Shown here: piece by piece, positions 50,215 to 58,574 of the stretch
Position numbering within the stretch: the stretch's first letter is position 1
Layout of the letters: every line of letters starts with the position of its first letter
Assembly (NCBI GenBank): GCA_017303575.1
Contig: JAFLCL010000010.1
Coordinates: 1 to 64,000, forward strand
DNA from: Deltaproteobacteria bacterium
Lineage (GTDB): Bacteria; Myxococcota_A; Polyangia; Polyangiales; Sandaracinaceae
DNA length: 64,000 nt
Reading direction: 5' to 3'
The notes under the pieces: model-generated
What the model was told of the DNA's origin: nothing
Databases searched by the model: none
Seen by the model: only the letters and a program-made list of their open reading frames with translations
Translations under genes and position numbers: made by a program

Positions 50215-51339
50215 GTGGAGCCCGAGCGAGAGCGAGAAGAAGAGCCTGCCATCGAGAGCCCGCCCGAGGGCTCGACGTGTGCGGAGCACTCCGATCGGCC
50301 GGCGCTCGTCATCTGCCCGCGCTGTGGCTCGTTCGCGTGCCTGTCGTGCTGGCACGGCGCGCTTCGACGTTGTCACGCGTGCGTCGTGCGACACCCCGCG
50401 CCTGCGGTGCCCTGGGAGGACCCGAGCCGCGGCCTGGTCTCGCGCTTCGTCGGCACGATCGGCGATGCGGGCTCGCCGGTGCTCACCGCGCCCTCGTTCC
50501 GCGCCGATGGGACGGGCCGCGCGCTGCTCTTCTTCCTCCTCACGTTCGTGCCGCTCGCGGCGATCTCGGGGATCGTTCCGTACACGGCGCACCTGCTCTT
50601 CGGCAGCTCCTTCGCCGTGCAGACGCAGGGCGATCCGACCGACGAGGCGATCGCGTACGACGTCGCGCGCGCCGCGGGCCTCGGCGTGATCGTCGGGCTC
50701 GGACAGTGGCTCGCGCTCGCGCTGCCGTTCGTGAGCCTCTCGAACGCCTTCGCGGAGAAGGGCCATCCCGACGCGCCGATGCGCGCGATGCTCTACCGAG
50801 GCTGGCTGCTCGCGCTGTTCTTCCTGGCGCAGTGGGCCGTTCCGCTCGCGATGCCGGGTGGTGCGGGCGGCGCGGGCGCGCTCTTCGCGATGCTCGTGTC
50901 GATGGTGCCGTTCGTGCTCTTGCTGAGCACGATGCGCGCGACGACTCGCATGGGCTCGGGCGTGGGCGCGCTGACCGCGCTGCTCACGATCGCGGTGCCG
51001 TTCGCGATGATGGTGGGAGCCAGCTACTTCCTCGAGCGTGGCGTGCGCGTGATCGTGCCCGAGCTCGGCCAGCTCGAGGAACAGCAGCGCGTCGAGGCGG
51101 AGCGCGAGGCCGCGCGCGAGGGGCAGCGCGATCCCTCGAGCACCACGCCGCCGACGGGAGAAGCAGCCGGTCCCCCGACGATCGAGGCGCCCTCGGCCCC
51201 TGAAGCTCCTGCGCCGACCGAAGGTGCGCCCAGCGAAGCGGCGCCCAGTGAAGGTGCACCGAGCGAAGCAGCGCCGAGCGAAGCACCGCCGCCCGAGGTG
51301 GCTCCCGCGGAGCCCGCGCCGACTACGGCGACGCCCTGA
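50215..51339 (+). CDS. Multi-span membrane protein with N-terminal zinc-binding Cys cluster
   Basis: This is a 374-aa protein. The N-terminal cytoplasmic part has a B-box-like Cys/His cluster (CAEHSD, CPRCGSFACLSCWH, CHAC). Five to six hydrophobic segments follow (about 103-280), resembling a YIP1-type membrane domain. The C-terminal tail is Pro/Ala/Glu/Ser-rich, with short repeats (EGAPSEAAPS twice). Similar architectures occur widely in myxobacteria and have no known function. The start is GTG at 50215. The 3' end overlaps the convergent lipoprotein gene by 17 bp, so tail repeat number may also change that gene's end. Confidence 0.62.
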   Translation: MEPEREREEEPAIESPPEGSTCAEHSDRPALVICPRCGSFACLSCWHGALRRCHACVVRHPAPAVPWEDPSRGLVSRFVGTIGDAGSPVLTAPSFRADGTGRALLFFLLTFVPLAAISGIVPYTAHLLFGSSFAVQTQGDPTDEAIAYDVARAAGLGVIVGLGQWLALALPFVSLSNAFAEKGHPDAPMRAMLYRGWLLALFFLAQWAVPLAMPGGAGGAGALFAMLVSMVPFVLLLSTMRATTRMGSGVGALTALLTIAVPFAMMVGASYFLERGVRVIVPELGQLEEQQRVEAEREAAREGQRDPSSTTPPTGEAAGPPTIEAPSAPEAPAPTEGAPSEAAPSEGAPSEAAPSEAPPPEVAPAEPAPTTATP

Positions 51340-51916
51340 AGGCGGCGCCTTCGGTGCGTCCGGTGCCTCGACAGCCCAGGACCACGAAGCGGTGCTCGCC
51401 CGCTGGCACCGACGACACCGAGGGGGCGGGATCGCCCGCGAGGGAAGGGAACGAGAGCTCGAGGCTCGCGCCGCGCACGAGCTCTGCGCACGCGGGAAGC
51501 GCGTGCTCCGCATCGAGCCGCGCGACGAACGCGCCGCGGCTCGTGTTCTCCGTCCACACCTCGCCCTGACGCGACTCGAGCACCAACCGAGAGGCGAAGG
51601 ACACGGTCTCCTCGGTCTCGTTGCTGATCGACACGTGCACCTCGCCGCGCTCGACGCGCGTCGTGATCGCGACCGCGGGCGCGGGCTCGGTCGGTCCGGG
51701 TGGCTCGGCGGCCGTGGGCGGCGGATCGACGGACACGGAGGTCGTCGGGGGCGTCGGCTCGTCCGCCGTCTCGCTCGTGGGCGCCGGCTCGCTGGCGCGC
51801 TCCTGCGTGCTCGTCGACCCACACGCGCCACAGCCGAGGACGCTCACGCACGTCGCGACCACGAGCAGCGAGGGCGTCGAACGCGACAGGGCGAGGGGCG
51901 GGATCGTCGTGGGCAT
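51323..51916 (-). CDS. Lipoprotein of unknown function
   Basis: This is a 197-aa predicted lipoprotein. A signal with lipobox (CVSVLGCGAC) precedes a long Pro/Thr/Glu-rich spacer. A single beta-sandwich domain (about 80-190) contains one Cys pair (PACAEL, VVLGCRG). The fold recalls small Ig-like modules with the phrase HVSISNETEETVSFASRLVLE. No catalytic signal is present. It overlaps the convergent membrane-protein gene by 17 bp at the 3' end and is followed upstream by an uncharacterised gene on the same strand. Confidence 0.55.
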   Translation of the reverse strand: MPTTIPPLALSRSTPSLLVVATCVSVLGCGACGSTSTQERASEPAPTSETADEPTPPTTSVSVDPPPTAAEPPGPTEPAPAVAITTRVERGEVHVSISNETEETVSFASRLVLESRQGEVWTENTSRGAFVARLDAEHALPACAELVRGASLELSFPSLAGDPAPSVSSVPAGEHRFVVLGCRGTGRTEGAAFRASP

Positions 51917-51970
51917 GGGACCCGGAGTGCGTAGCGGCGAAACGCGAAAAGCGCCACAAAACAGCCCGAA

Positions 51971-52903
51971 CTAGGAGCCCCCGGGCGCGTTCTCGCCGGT
52001 CAGCGTCGCGCACTCCGAGGCCCAGCGCGCGTCGAACGCCGCGCGGTCGAGCCAGAGGCGATGGGCCTTGCGCGCGCTCTCGGCCAGCTCGGCGTGCATC
52101 GGTGAGTCGAGGTAGGCGCGCAGCGAGTCGTCCTCCGTCGCGACCATCAGCTCGCCGCGCCACCTCAGCACCGCGTCGTCGGCGCGCGTGCGCACGAGGC
52201 CCCACTCCATCGCCCAGCTCGCCTGCGCCGTGTCGAGTTCGTGCTCCGCGCGGAGCAGATCGAGCAACGCGCGCAGGCGCCCGTGATGCACGGGGTCGAA
52301 GCACGGCATCTCGCGCGCGTAGTGCTCGGCGTTGTGCAGATACTCGGCGACAGTGACCATGCCGTCGAGCTCGAGCCGCGCGACGACCCGCGCGAGCATC
52401 GACATCACGCGCCAGCCGATCCCCAAGCCCGGTGCGTCCTGACCCGGAAGCCTCGGACGCTCGGCACTGAAGCGTCCCCGCGGATGACGAAGGAGCAGCC
52501 AGTCGATGGTGAGCACGCGGTAGTGATCACGCAGCGCCGGGAGTCCTTGCGCGGCGAGGTGCGGCACGAGGTGATCACGTCGCACCACGAGCTCGATGAG
52601 CCGCTCGCGCGTTCCGTCGACGTCGGCTTCGACGAAAAGCGCGTGACGATCGTCGCCCGTACGCGTGATCAGCGTGGTCTCGGGATAGCCGCGTCGCGCG
52701 AGCGCGCCTTGGATCCCGTAGCGCTCGAGCGCGAGGCGGAGACCCTGATCGCCGTAGAAGTCGAGGAAGCGACGCCCCACGTCCTTGTCGAGCACGAGCT
52801 CGGCAGACGACTCCGCGACGTCGTCACCGCTGGCGCGCATCAGCTCGAGGCTCGAGAGCGAGCGTGCGATGCGGCGGAACTGTTGGTCGTAGCGGGTCGG
52901 CAC
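51971..52903 (-). CDS. Uncharacterised soluble protein
   Basis: This 310-aa protein is not recognised. It has no signal or membrane segment. The first part contains a mixed domain with LVLDKDVGRRFLDFYGDQGLR and ALFVEADVDGTRERLIELVVRRD. The middle includes DWLLLRHPRGRFSAERPRLPGQ and GLGIGWRVM, which look like conserved patches. The C-terminal half is helical. The start is GTG at 52903. It is divergent from the PAP2-like protein gene, with about 65 bp between starts. No function is proposed. Confidence 0.5.
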   Translation of the reverse strand: MPTRYDQQFRRIARSLSSLELMRASGDDVAESSAELVLDKDVGRRFLDFYGDQGLRLALERYGIQGALARRGYPETTLITRTGDDRHALFVEADVDGTRERLIELVVRRDHLVPHLAAQGLPALRDHYRVLTIDWLLLRHPRGRFSAERPRLPGQDAPGLGIGWRVMSMLARVVARLELDGMVTVAEYLHNAEHYAREMPCFDPVHHGRLRALLDLLRAEHELDTAQASWAMEWGLVRTRADDAVLRWRGELMVATEDDSLRAYLDSPMHAELAESARKAHRLWLDRAAFDARWASECATLTGENAPGGS

Positions 52904-52967
52904 GTCCGGGTCCGATCGTGAGGTGAACGCCTTGTCTCGTCGAGGGCGCGAGGATTACAACCGCTCC

Positions 52968-54095
52968 GTGCCCGCCCGCGCGCGTCCTCTCGCCCCGATC
53001 GTGTGGATCGCGCTCTCGCTCGCGTGCCTGCAGGCGCTCGCGTGGCTGCCGGCGCGCGCGCACGCGCAGGCAACCGAAGGCGAAGCGGAGACGCGGGCGC
53101 CGCAGTCGGCGAGCGAGGCCGTGGAGGCAGCAGGTGCGGCGTCGACCGAGCCCGCCGCTGCGTACGAAGGCGAGACGGGCGAGTCCGAGCGCGAGCGACC
53201 CGAGGTCGCCGAGGATGCGCGTGGCGAGGACGTGATGGCCGCGCTGACCGACGCGCTCGACGAGCCGGGGCTCGAGGAAGACCGCGAGCAGCACCGAGTG
53301 CAGTGGCGCGACGAGTGGCCTCGCTATTCGTTCGACGAAGCGGTGCTCACGGTCGGTCTCGGCGCGCTCCTCGTCGCGTCGGAGCTCCTGCCGAACTCGT
53401 CGTTCACGCCCAACTGGCGAGGCGGTCTCTTGTTCGACGAGGGCGTGCGATCGGGCCTGCGCCTGAACACGTTCGCCGAGCGTGACAACGCGCGCATCGC
53501 GGCCGACGTGCTCATGTGGGTGAACATGGCGTTCCCCGTCGTGGTGGATGCGTTCCTCGCCGTCGGCATCGGCGACGGCAACTGGGACGCGGCGTTCCAG
53601 ATGGGGCTCATCAGCATCGAGGCCTACGTCGTCTCGCTCGTCGTCTGGCGCGTGACCTCGCTGCTCGCGCGCCGTCAGCGCCCGCTCGACACCGCCTGCG
53701 AGGCGGGCGACACGTCGCCACACTGCGACTCGCGCTTCGCCACGCAGTCGTTCTTCTCGAACCACGCAGCCAATGCCTTCACGGGCGCGGCGCTCACGTG
53801 CTTGCATCACTCGGCGATGCCGGTCCTCGGCGACGTAGGCTGGGACTCGACGGCCTGCGTCAGCGCGACGCTGCTGGCGACGGCCGTCGGCATGCTCCGC
53901 GTGATGAGCGATCACGAGTACCTCACCGACGTGCTCACGGGCGCGGCGGTCGGTTGGTTGAGCGGCTACATCATCCCGTGGCTGCTCCACTATCAGGGCG
54001 GCGCACGGCCCGAGCTCCGCGCCCCGATCGCTGTCATCCCCGCGCCGATGATCAGCGACGACACGCTCGGTCTCACGGCCGCCGGCTGGTTCTGA
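52968..54095 (+). CDS. PAP2-like membrane protein with altered catalytic motifs
   Basis: This is a 375-aa protein with a signal peptide and a Glu/Ala-rich region before a PAP2-type membrane domain (about 120-350). The three phosphatase motifs can be located but differ from consensus. The RQRP element lacks the Lys seven residues earlier. FFSNHAANAF replaces PSGH and keeps the His. LRVMSDHEYLTDV places Glu where the catalytic His of RxxxxxHxxxD should be, with a His one step earlier. It may be a lipid phosphatase variant or a non-catalytic binding protein. GTG at 52968 is used since it starts at the signal peptide; GTG at 52923 is possible. Confidence 0.65.
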   Translation: MPARARPLAPIVWIALSLACLQALAWLPARAHAQATEGEAETRAPQSASEAVEAAGAASTEPAAAYEGETGESERERPEVAEDARGEDVMAALTDALDEPGLEEDREQHRVQWRDEWPRYSFDEAVLTVGLGALLVASELLPNSSFTPNWRGGLLFDEGVRSGLRLNTFAERDNARIAADVLMWVNMAFPVVVDAFLAVGIGDGNWDAAFQMGLISIEAYVVSLVVWRVTSLLARRQRPLDTACEAGDTSPHCDSRFATQSFFSNHAANAFTGAALTCLHHSAMPVLGDVGWDSTACVSATLLATAVGMLRVMSDHEYLTDVLTGAAVGWLSGYIIPWLLHYQGGARPELRAPIAVIPAPMISDDTLGLTAAGWF

Positions 54096-54359
54096 TTTGA
54101 GTTGTCTGGGACCTCTGGCCCCTCGAGCTGTCCCGGGTTCTCCCGTGCTCGCTCACTCCGTGAGCTGCGCGCGTGTCCGATCGCCGGCTCGCCTCGTCGC
54201 TGCGCTCCTCGACTCGACTCCTGCTCCAGGGGGTGCTGCGCTCCCGCCGCAAGGCGCCCCCATTTCTTTCTCGGTCCCTTCGTTCTCTGGGCTCGCCGGC
54301 TCAAGAACCCCCGCCTCCAGACCGAAAGAAGGGCGGTGCCTACGCGCGACCCTTCGCCG

Positions 54360-56993
54360 ATGACCGGTCCTGACTCCGGATCTGCGGGGCCGTGGGGGAT
54401 CTACACGTTCTGCCTGCACGATGACGGACGCATGAGCCTACCCGAGGCCTCCGCCGGTCTCGTCGACCTCTTCGCGATCGATCTCGACGCCGCTCGGGAG
54501 GATGCCGCGACGATCTTCGACCGCGTGCTGCCCGCCGATCTGCCAGCGCTGATGAGCGCCATCGAGACATCCGCGCACGCGCTCTCCGCGTTCCACATGG
54601 AGTTCCGGATCGTGCGGCCGGACGGGCACACTCGTTGGGCCGAGGCGCGCTCGCTGGCGCCCGAGCGCCGCGACGGTGATCGCACGCTGTGGCAGGGCAT
54701 CTGCCACGACGTCACCGAGCGTCGCACCGCGAGGAGCCAGCTCGCCGCGGCGCACGATCTCACGCGCCTCGTCATCGCGCAGGCGCCCGTGTCCATCGCC
54801 ATCTTCGATCGGGAGATGCGCTACCTCGCCGTCAGCCAGCGCTGGGTGCAGGAGCACGGCGGCGGGCGCGAGGAGCTCGTGGGCCTCTACCACGACGACG
54901 TGCTGCCCGACGTTCCCGAGCACTGGCGCGCCGCGCGCCGGCTCGGTCTCGAGGGGAAGATCTCGTCGCACGACGACGACGAATGGCTCGATCCCTCGGG
55001 CCGCAAGCACTGGCTGCGTTGGGCCGTCCACCCTTGGCGTGACGCAGAGGGTGAGATCGCGGGCATCATCATCTTCGCCGAGGACGCGACGGCGCGTCGT
55101 GAGGCCGAGGCGGGGCGCCGCGAGAGCGAGCAGCGCTTGGCGTCCATCATCGACTCCGCGCTCGACGGAGTGCTGGCGCTCGACGACACGCTACACGTGG
55201 TGCTCGCGAACCCCGCGGCGCACGCGATCTTCGGCTACCCACCTGGGGATCTCGTCGGCCGCCACGTGGACGCGCTCGTGCCCGCGGAGCACCGTGCTCG
55301 ACACGCCGAGCACGTGCGCAGCGTGAGAGGGCGCGCGCCGGGCGCGAGGCGGGCGAACGTCGAGGGTCTTCGCGCCGATGGGACGCGCGTCCAGCTCGAG
55401 ACCTCGTTCGCGCACGTGATGGTCGGAGGCTCGAGCCTCTTCACGGTCGCGTGTCGCGACATCACCGAGCAGCTACGCACACGGCGCGAGCTCGAGGCGG
55501 GTGAGGTCCGCTTCCGCCAGATGGCCGAGTCCATCCGCGAGGTCTTCTGGTTGGCCGAGGTCGACACCGGAAAGCTGCTCTACGTGAGCCCTGCCTACGA
55601 GTCCGTGTGGAAGCGGAGCGTCACCACGCTCGCGAACGACATCTTCGACGGCCTCAACGCCGTGCACCCCGACGATCGCGTCCGAGTCAGCGAGGTCTGG
55701 CGGAGCGGTCCGTCGGGCGGGCACGACCTCGAGTACCGGATCCAGTGGCCCGACGGGACGACGCGCTGGCTGCACGATCGCGCGTTCGTGGTCCGTGACG
55801 CCGACGGCCGCATGACACGCATGGCCGGCATCACCGAGGACGTGACCGCGCGGCATGCCCTCGAGGAGCACCTGCGCCAGACGCAGAAGATGGAGTCCAT
55901 CGGACGTCTCGCGGGCGGCGTGGCGCACGACTTCAACAACCTCCTCACTGTCGTCGTGAGCTCTGCGGAGATGATGTGCGAAGCGGTGGCGGATCGGCCC
56001 GACGTCACCGACCTCGCGAGTGACGCGCTCGAAGCGGCGCTGCGCGGCGCGGCGCTCACGCGTCAGCTCCTGGCCTTCACGCGTCAGGAAGTGGTCGAGC
56101 CCCGGGTGATGGATCTCTCGACGGTCGTCGCCGACACCGAGAAGATGCTGCGGCGCCTGATCGGGGAGGACGTCACACTGGTCACGCGGCTCGATCGAAG
56201 CGCGCCCCCCGTGAAGATCGATCCCGGTCAGTGGGCGCAGGTCGTGCTCAACCTCGCGGTCAACGCGCGAGACGCCATGCCTCGCGGCGGACGGCTCGAG
56301 ATCGTCACGAGAGCCGCGAACGTGGGCCCCGGCGCTCATCCGGGCCTGCTGCCTGGTGAGCACACGGTGCTCGAAGTGCGCGACGACGGTGCGGGGATGA
56401 GCGCAGACGTGCGCTCGAGAATCTTCGAGCCCTTCTTCACCACCAAGCCACGAGGCAAGGGCTCGGGCCTGGGGCTCGCCGTCGTGTACGGAGTCGTGCA
56501 CCAAGCGGGCGGGGTGATCGACGTGGAGAGCGAGCCAGGTCGTGGCGCGGCGTTCACGATCCATCTGCCGGCGGCTGCGCCCTCGCCGTTGGTGGGCCCC
56601 GCGGATGGAGAGCGCGCCACACGCGGCGGCAGCGAGAGGGTCATGCTCGTCGAGGACGACGATTCGGTCCGACGCGTGACGGCGCGCGTGCTGGCGAGCA
56701 AGGGCTATCAGGTGCTGACGGCTCGGGACGGACTCGACGCCATGAACGCCATCCGTCAGCTACGCGAGGGCCCCGATCTTCTCGTCACCGACGTCGTGAT
56801 GCCGAACCTCGACGGTGCCGAGCTCGCGGCACGCGTGAGCGAGCTCCATCCCCGCACCAAGGTCCTCTTCACGAGCGGCTACATCGACGAGTCGATCACG
56901 CTGCGCGGCGTCTCGAGCGGCACCTCGTTCCTCCAGAAGCCCTACTCGCCCGCCGTGCTGGTCGCGCGCGTCCGAGAGATCCTCGACGGCTGA
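54360..56993 (+). CDS. PAS-domain hybrid sensor histidine kinase with receiver domain
   Basis: This is an 877-aa soluble hybrid kinase. Four PAS/PAC sensor modules occupy about residues 20-510 (for instance VDTGKLLYVSPAYESVW). A HisKA region with His523 (GGVAHDFNNLL) and a HATPase domain follow: NARDAMP, DDGAGM, FEPFFTTK, GKGSGLGL. A receiver domain closes the protein, with VMLVEDDDS, phospho-acceptor Asp811 (VTDVVMP) and the conserved Lys in LQKPYS. No membrane helix is seen, so it senses a cytoplasmic cue. Phosphate probably passes from His523 to Asp811 or to another regulator. Start at ATG 54360 is preferred although the frame remains open about 250 bp upstream. It converges on a Ser/Thr kinase gene. 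Confidence 0.9.
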   Translation: MTGPDSGSAGPWGIYTFCLHDDGRMSLPEASAGLVDLFAIDLDAAREDAATIFDRVLPADLPALMSAIETSAHALSAFHMEFRIVRPDGHTRWAEARSLAPERRDGDRTLWQGICHDVTERRTARSQLAAAHDLTRLVIAQAPVSIAIFDREMRYLAVSQRWVQEHGGGREELVGLYHDDVLPDVPEHWRAARRLGLEGKISSHDDDEWLDPSGRKHWLRWAVHPWRDAEGEIAGIIIFAEDATARREAEAGRRESEQRLASIIDSALDGVLALDDTLHVVLANPAAHAIFGYPPGDLVGRHVDALVPAEHRARHAEHVRSVRGRAPGARRANVEGLRADGTRVQLETSFAHVMVGGSSLFTVACRDITEQLRTRRELEAGEVRFRQMAESIREVFWLAEVDTGKLLYVSPAYESVWKRSVTTLANDIFDGLNAVHPDDRVRVSEVWRSGPSGGHDLEYRIQWPDGTTRWLHDRAFVVRDADGRMTRMAGITEDVTARHALEEHLRQTQKMESIGRLAGGVAHDFNNLLTVVVSSAEMMCEAVADRPDVTDLASDALEAALRGAALTRQLLAFTRQEVVEPRVMDLSTVVADTEKMLRRLIGEDVTLVTRLDRSAPPVKIDPGQWAQVVLNLAVNARDAMPRGGRLEIVTRAANVGPGAHPGLLPGEHTVLEVRDDGAGMSADVRSRIFEPFFTTKPRGKGSGLGLAVVYGVVHQAGGVIDVESEPGRGAAFTIHLPAAAPSPLVGPADGERATRGGSERVMLVEDDDSVRRVTARVLASKGYQVLTARDGLDAMNAIRQLREGPDLLVTDVVMPNLDGAELAARVSELHPRTKVLFTSGYIDESITLRGVSSGTSFLQKPYSPAVLVARVREILDG

Positions 56994-56994
56994 G

Positions 56995-58485
56995 TCAGTG
57001 CTCCCAGGGATCGAGCAAGTTCTGATCGGCGTAGTAGAGGCCCTGCATGTCGGTCGGTCTCTGGACCTCACCTGCTCCCATGCCGGGATCGCTGCTCGAC
57101 GTCGGGGTCACGACCGAGTGCACGCGCTCGCCGCTGCCTCCGTGCGAGTGCTCGTCGCGCGTCGGCGTGACGCTCGAGCTCGGCGTCGTCGCGATCACCG
57201 CCGGCCCCGCGAGCTCGGGGGCAGCGGGCGCAGTGAGAATGGCGGCGCCATCGAGCGGCGCGGTGTTCGATGCTGCGCTCGGCGCCGCGGGCTCCGATCG
57301 TGCGCCGAAGATCACGATGCCTGCGATCGTGACGCATGCGGCGACGACGAGGACCGCGACGGGGACGAGCCACCCGCTCGAGGAGGGAGCCTGCGTCGTG
57401 GGCGTGGTCGGTCGGGTGGATGGCACCGAGAAGGACGGGCGCGGCTTCTTCGGATCGAGCGCCTGAGGACCGGCGTCGACCAGACCGATCGCCACCACTG
57501 GCTGGGAGCGTCGCGCCTGCATCGTCGGCGTAGGCGCTTCGATCGAGGCGAGGAGCAGGATGAAGTCCTCCATCGTCTGCGGTCGATCGGACGCCCTCTT
57601 CTCGATCGCGCGCTCGATCGCGCGCACCACGTCGTCGGGGAGATCCGCGCGCAGGCTCTTCACCGAAGGCGGCGCCTCGAGCGCGTGCTTGCGAAGGAGG
57701 AGGAGCGGATCACGATCGAGGAACGGCACCGTCCCGGTCAGCAGCTCGTAGAGCACGATGCCCAGCGAGTACACGTCCGAGCGACGATCGACGCCGCGCG
57801 CGCGGCCTTGCTCGGGCGACATGTACTCGGGCGTACCGATCACGCGGAGATCGTCGTGACCGAGCTTCGCGAGGCCGAAGTCGAGGATCTTCACGTGATC
57901 GGCGCGGCCTGCACGCGTCGTGAGGATCACGTTCTCCGGCTTCACGTCACGGTGCACGATGCCGCGCTCGTGCGCCGCGTGGAGCGCGCTCGCCATCTGA
58001 CGAACGATCTCGACGGCGCGTCGCACCTCCATCGGTCCGTGGCTGATCAGGTCCGCGAGGCACACACCCTCGAGGCGCTCCATCACGAAGTAGCTCGCGC
58101 CAGGCGACCCATCGATGCTCGGCAGCGTCCCGAAATCGCTCACCTCGACGATGTTCGGGTGACCGATCGAGCTCGCGGCTCGCGCCTCTTCGCGGAAGAG
58201 CTCGGCCATCTCGGGGTCGCGCGTCATCTCGCGCTTCAGCACCTTCACCGCCAGGCGTTTGCCGAGCACCGTGTGCGTCGCCGCCAGCACGTAGCCCATG
58301 CCGCCTTGCCCGAGGAGCTCGCCTACCTCGTAGCGACCATCGAGCACGGTGCCGGCGGTGGGTCGGTCCTCGATGCGAGGTGCGTCCACGACGGTCGGCC
58401 GCGGCTCGAACACGGAGGACCGTCGCTGACGCACCTCGGTGAGGGTCCGCCCGGACTGCGACGGTCGGTCGGCGGTCGCCGGCAT
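56995..58485 (-). CDS. Ser/Thr protein kinase with single membrane segment
   Basis: This is a 496-aa Hanks-type kinase. GQGGMGYV, LAVKVLK, HRDVKPEN, DFGLAK and the GTPEYMSPEQ segment are all intact. One hydrophobic segment (about 374-400) precedes an extracytoplasmic Ser/Thr/Pro-rich tail that ends in LLDPWEH. The first 45 residues are basic and disordered. The protein resembles the large myxobacterial kinase family involved in development and stress. Its stop codon lies one base from that of the convergent hybrid histidine kinase gene. Upstream, on the same strand, are the TPR/HEAT and ViaA-like genes, about 89 bp away. Confidence 0.92.
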   Translation of the reverse strand: MPATADRPSQSGRTLTEVRQRRSSVFEPRPTVVDAPRIEDRPTAGTVLDGRYEVGELLGQGGMGYVLAATHTVLGKRLAVKVLKREMTRDPEMAELFREEARAASSIGHPNIVEVSDFGTLPSIDGSPGASYFVMERLEGVCLADLISHGPMEVRRAVEIVRQMASALHAAHERGIVHRDVKPENVILTTRAGRADHVKILDFGLAKLGHDDLRVIGTPEYMSPEQGRARGVDRRSDVYSLGIVLYELLTGTVPFLDRDPLLLLRKHALEAPPSVKSLRADLPDDVVRAIERAIEKRASDRPQTMEDFILLLASIEAPTPTMQARRSQPVVAIGLVDAGPQALDPKKPRPSFSVPSTRPTTPTTQAPSSSGWLVPVAVLVVAACVTIAGIVIFGARSEPAAPSAASNTAPLDGAAILTAPAAPELAGPAVIATTPSSSVTPTRDEHSHGGSGERVHSVVTPTSSSDPGMGAGEVQRPTDMQGLYYADQNLLDPWEH

Positions 58486-58574
58486 CCAGCCTCTACGACC
58501 GCGCTCGGGGATCGGTTCCGTCGCGCGAGGAAATTCTCACCTCTCGAGGATGCCCGAAACCGATCCGCGCGGGA

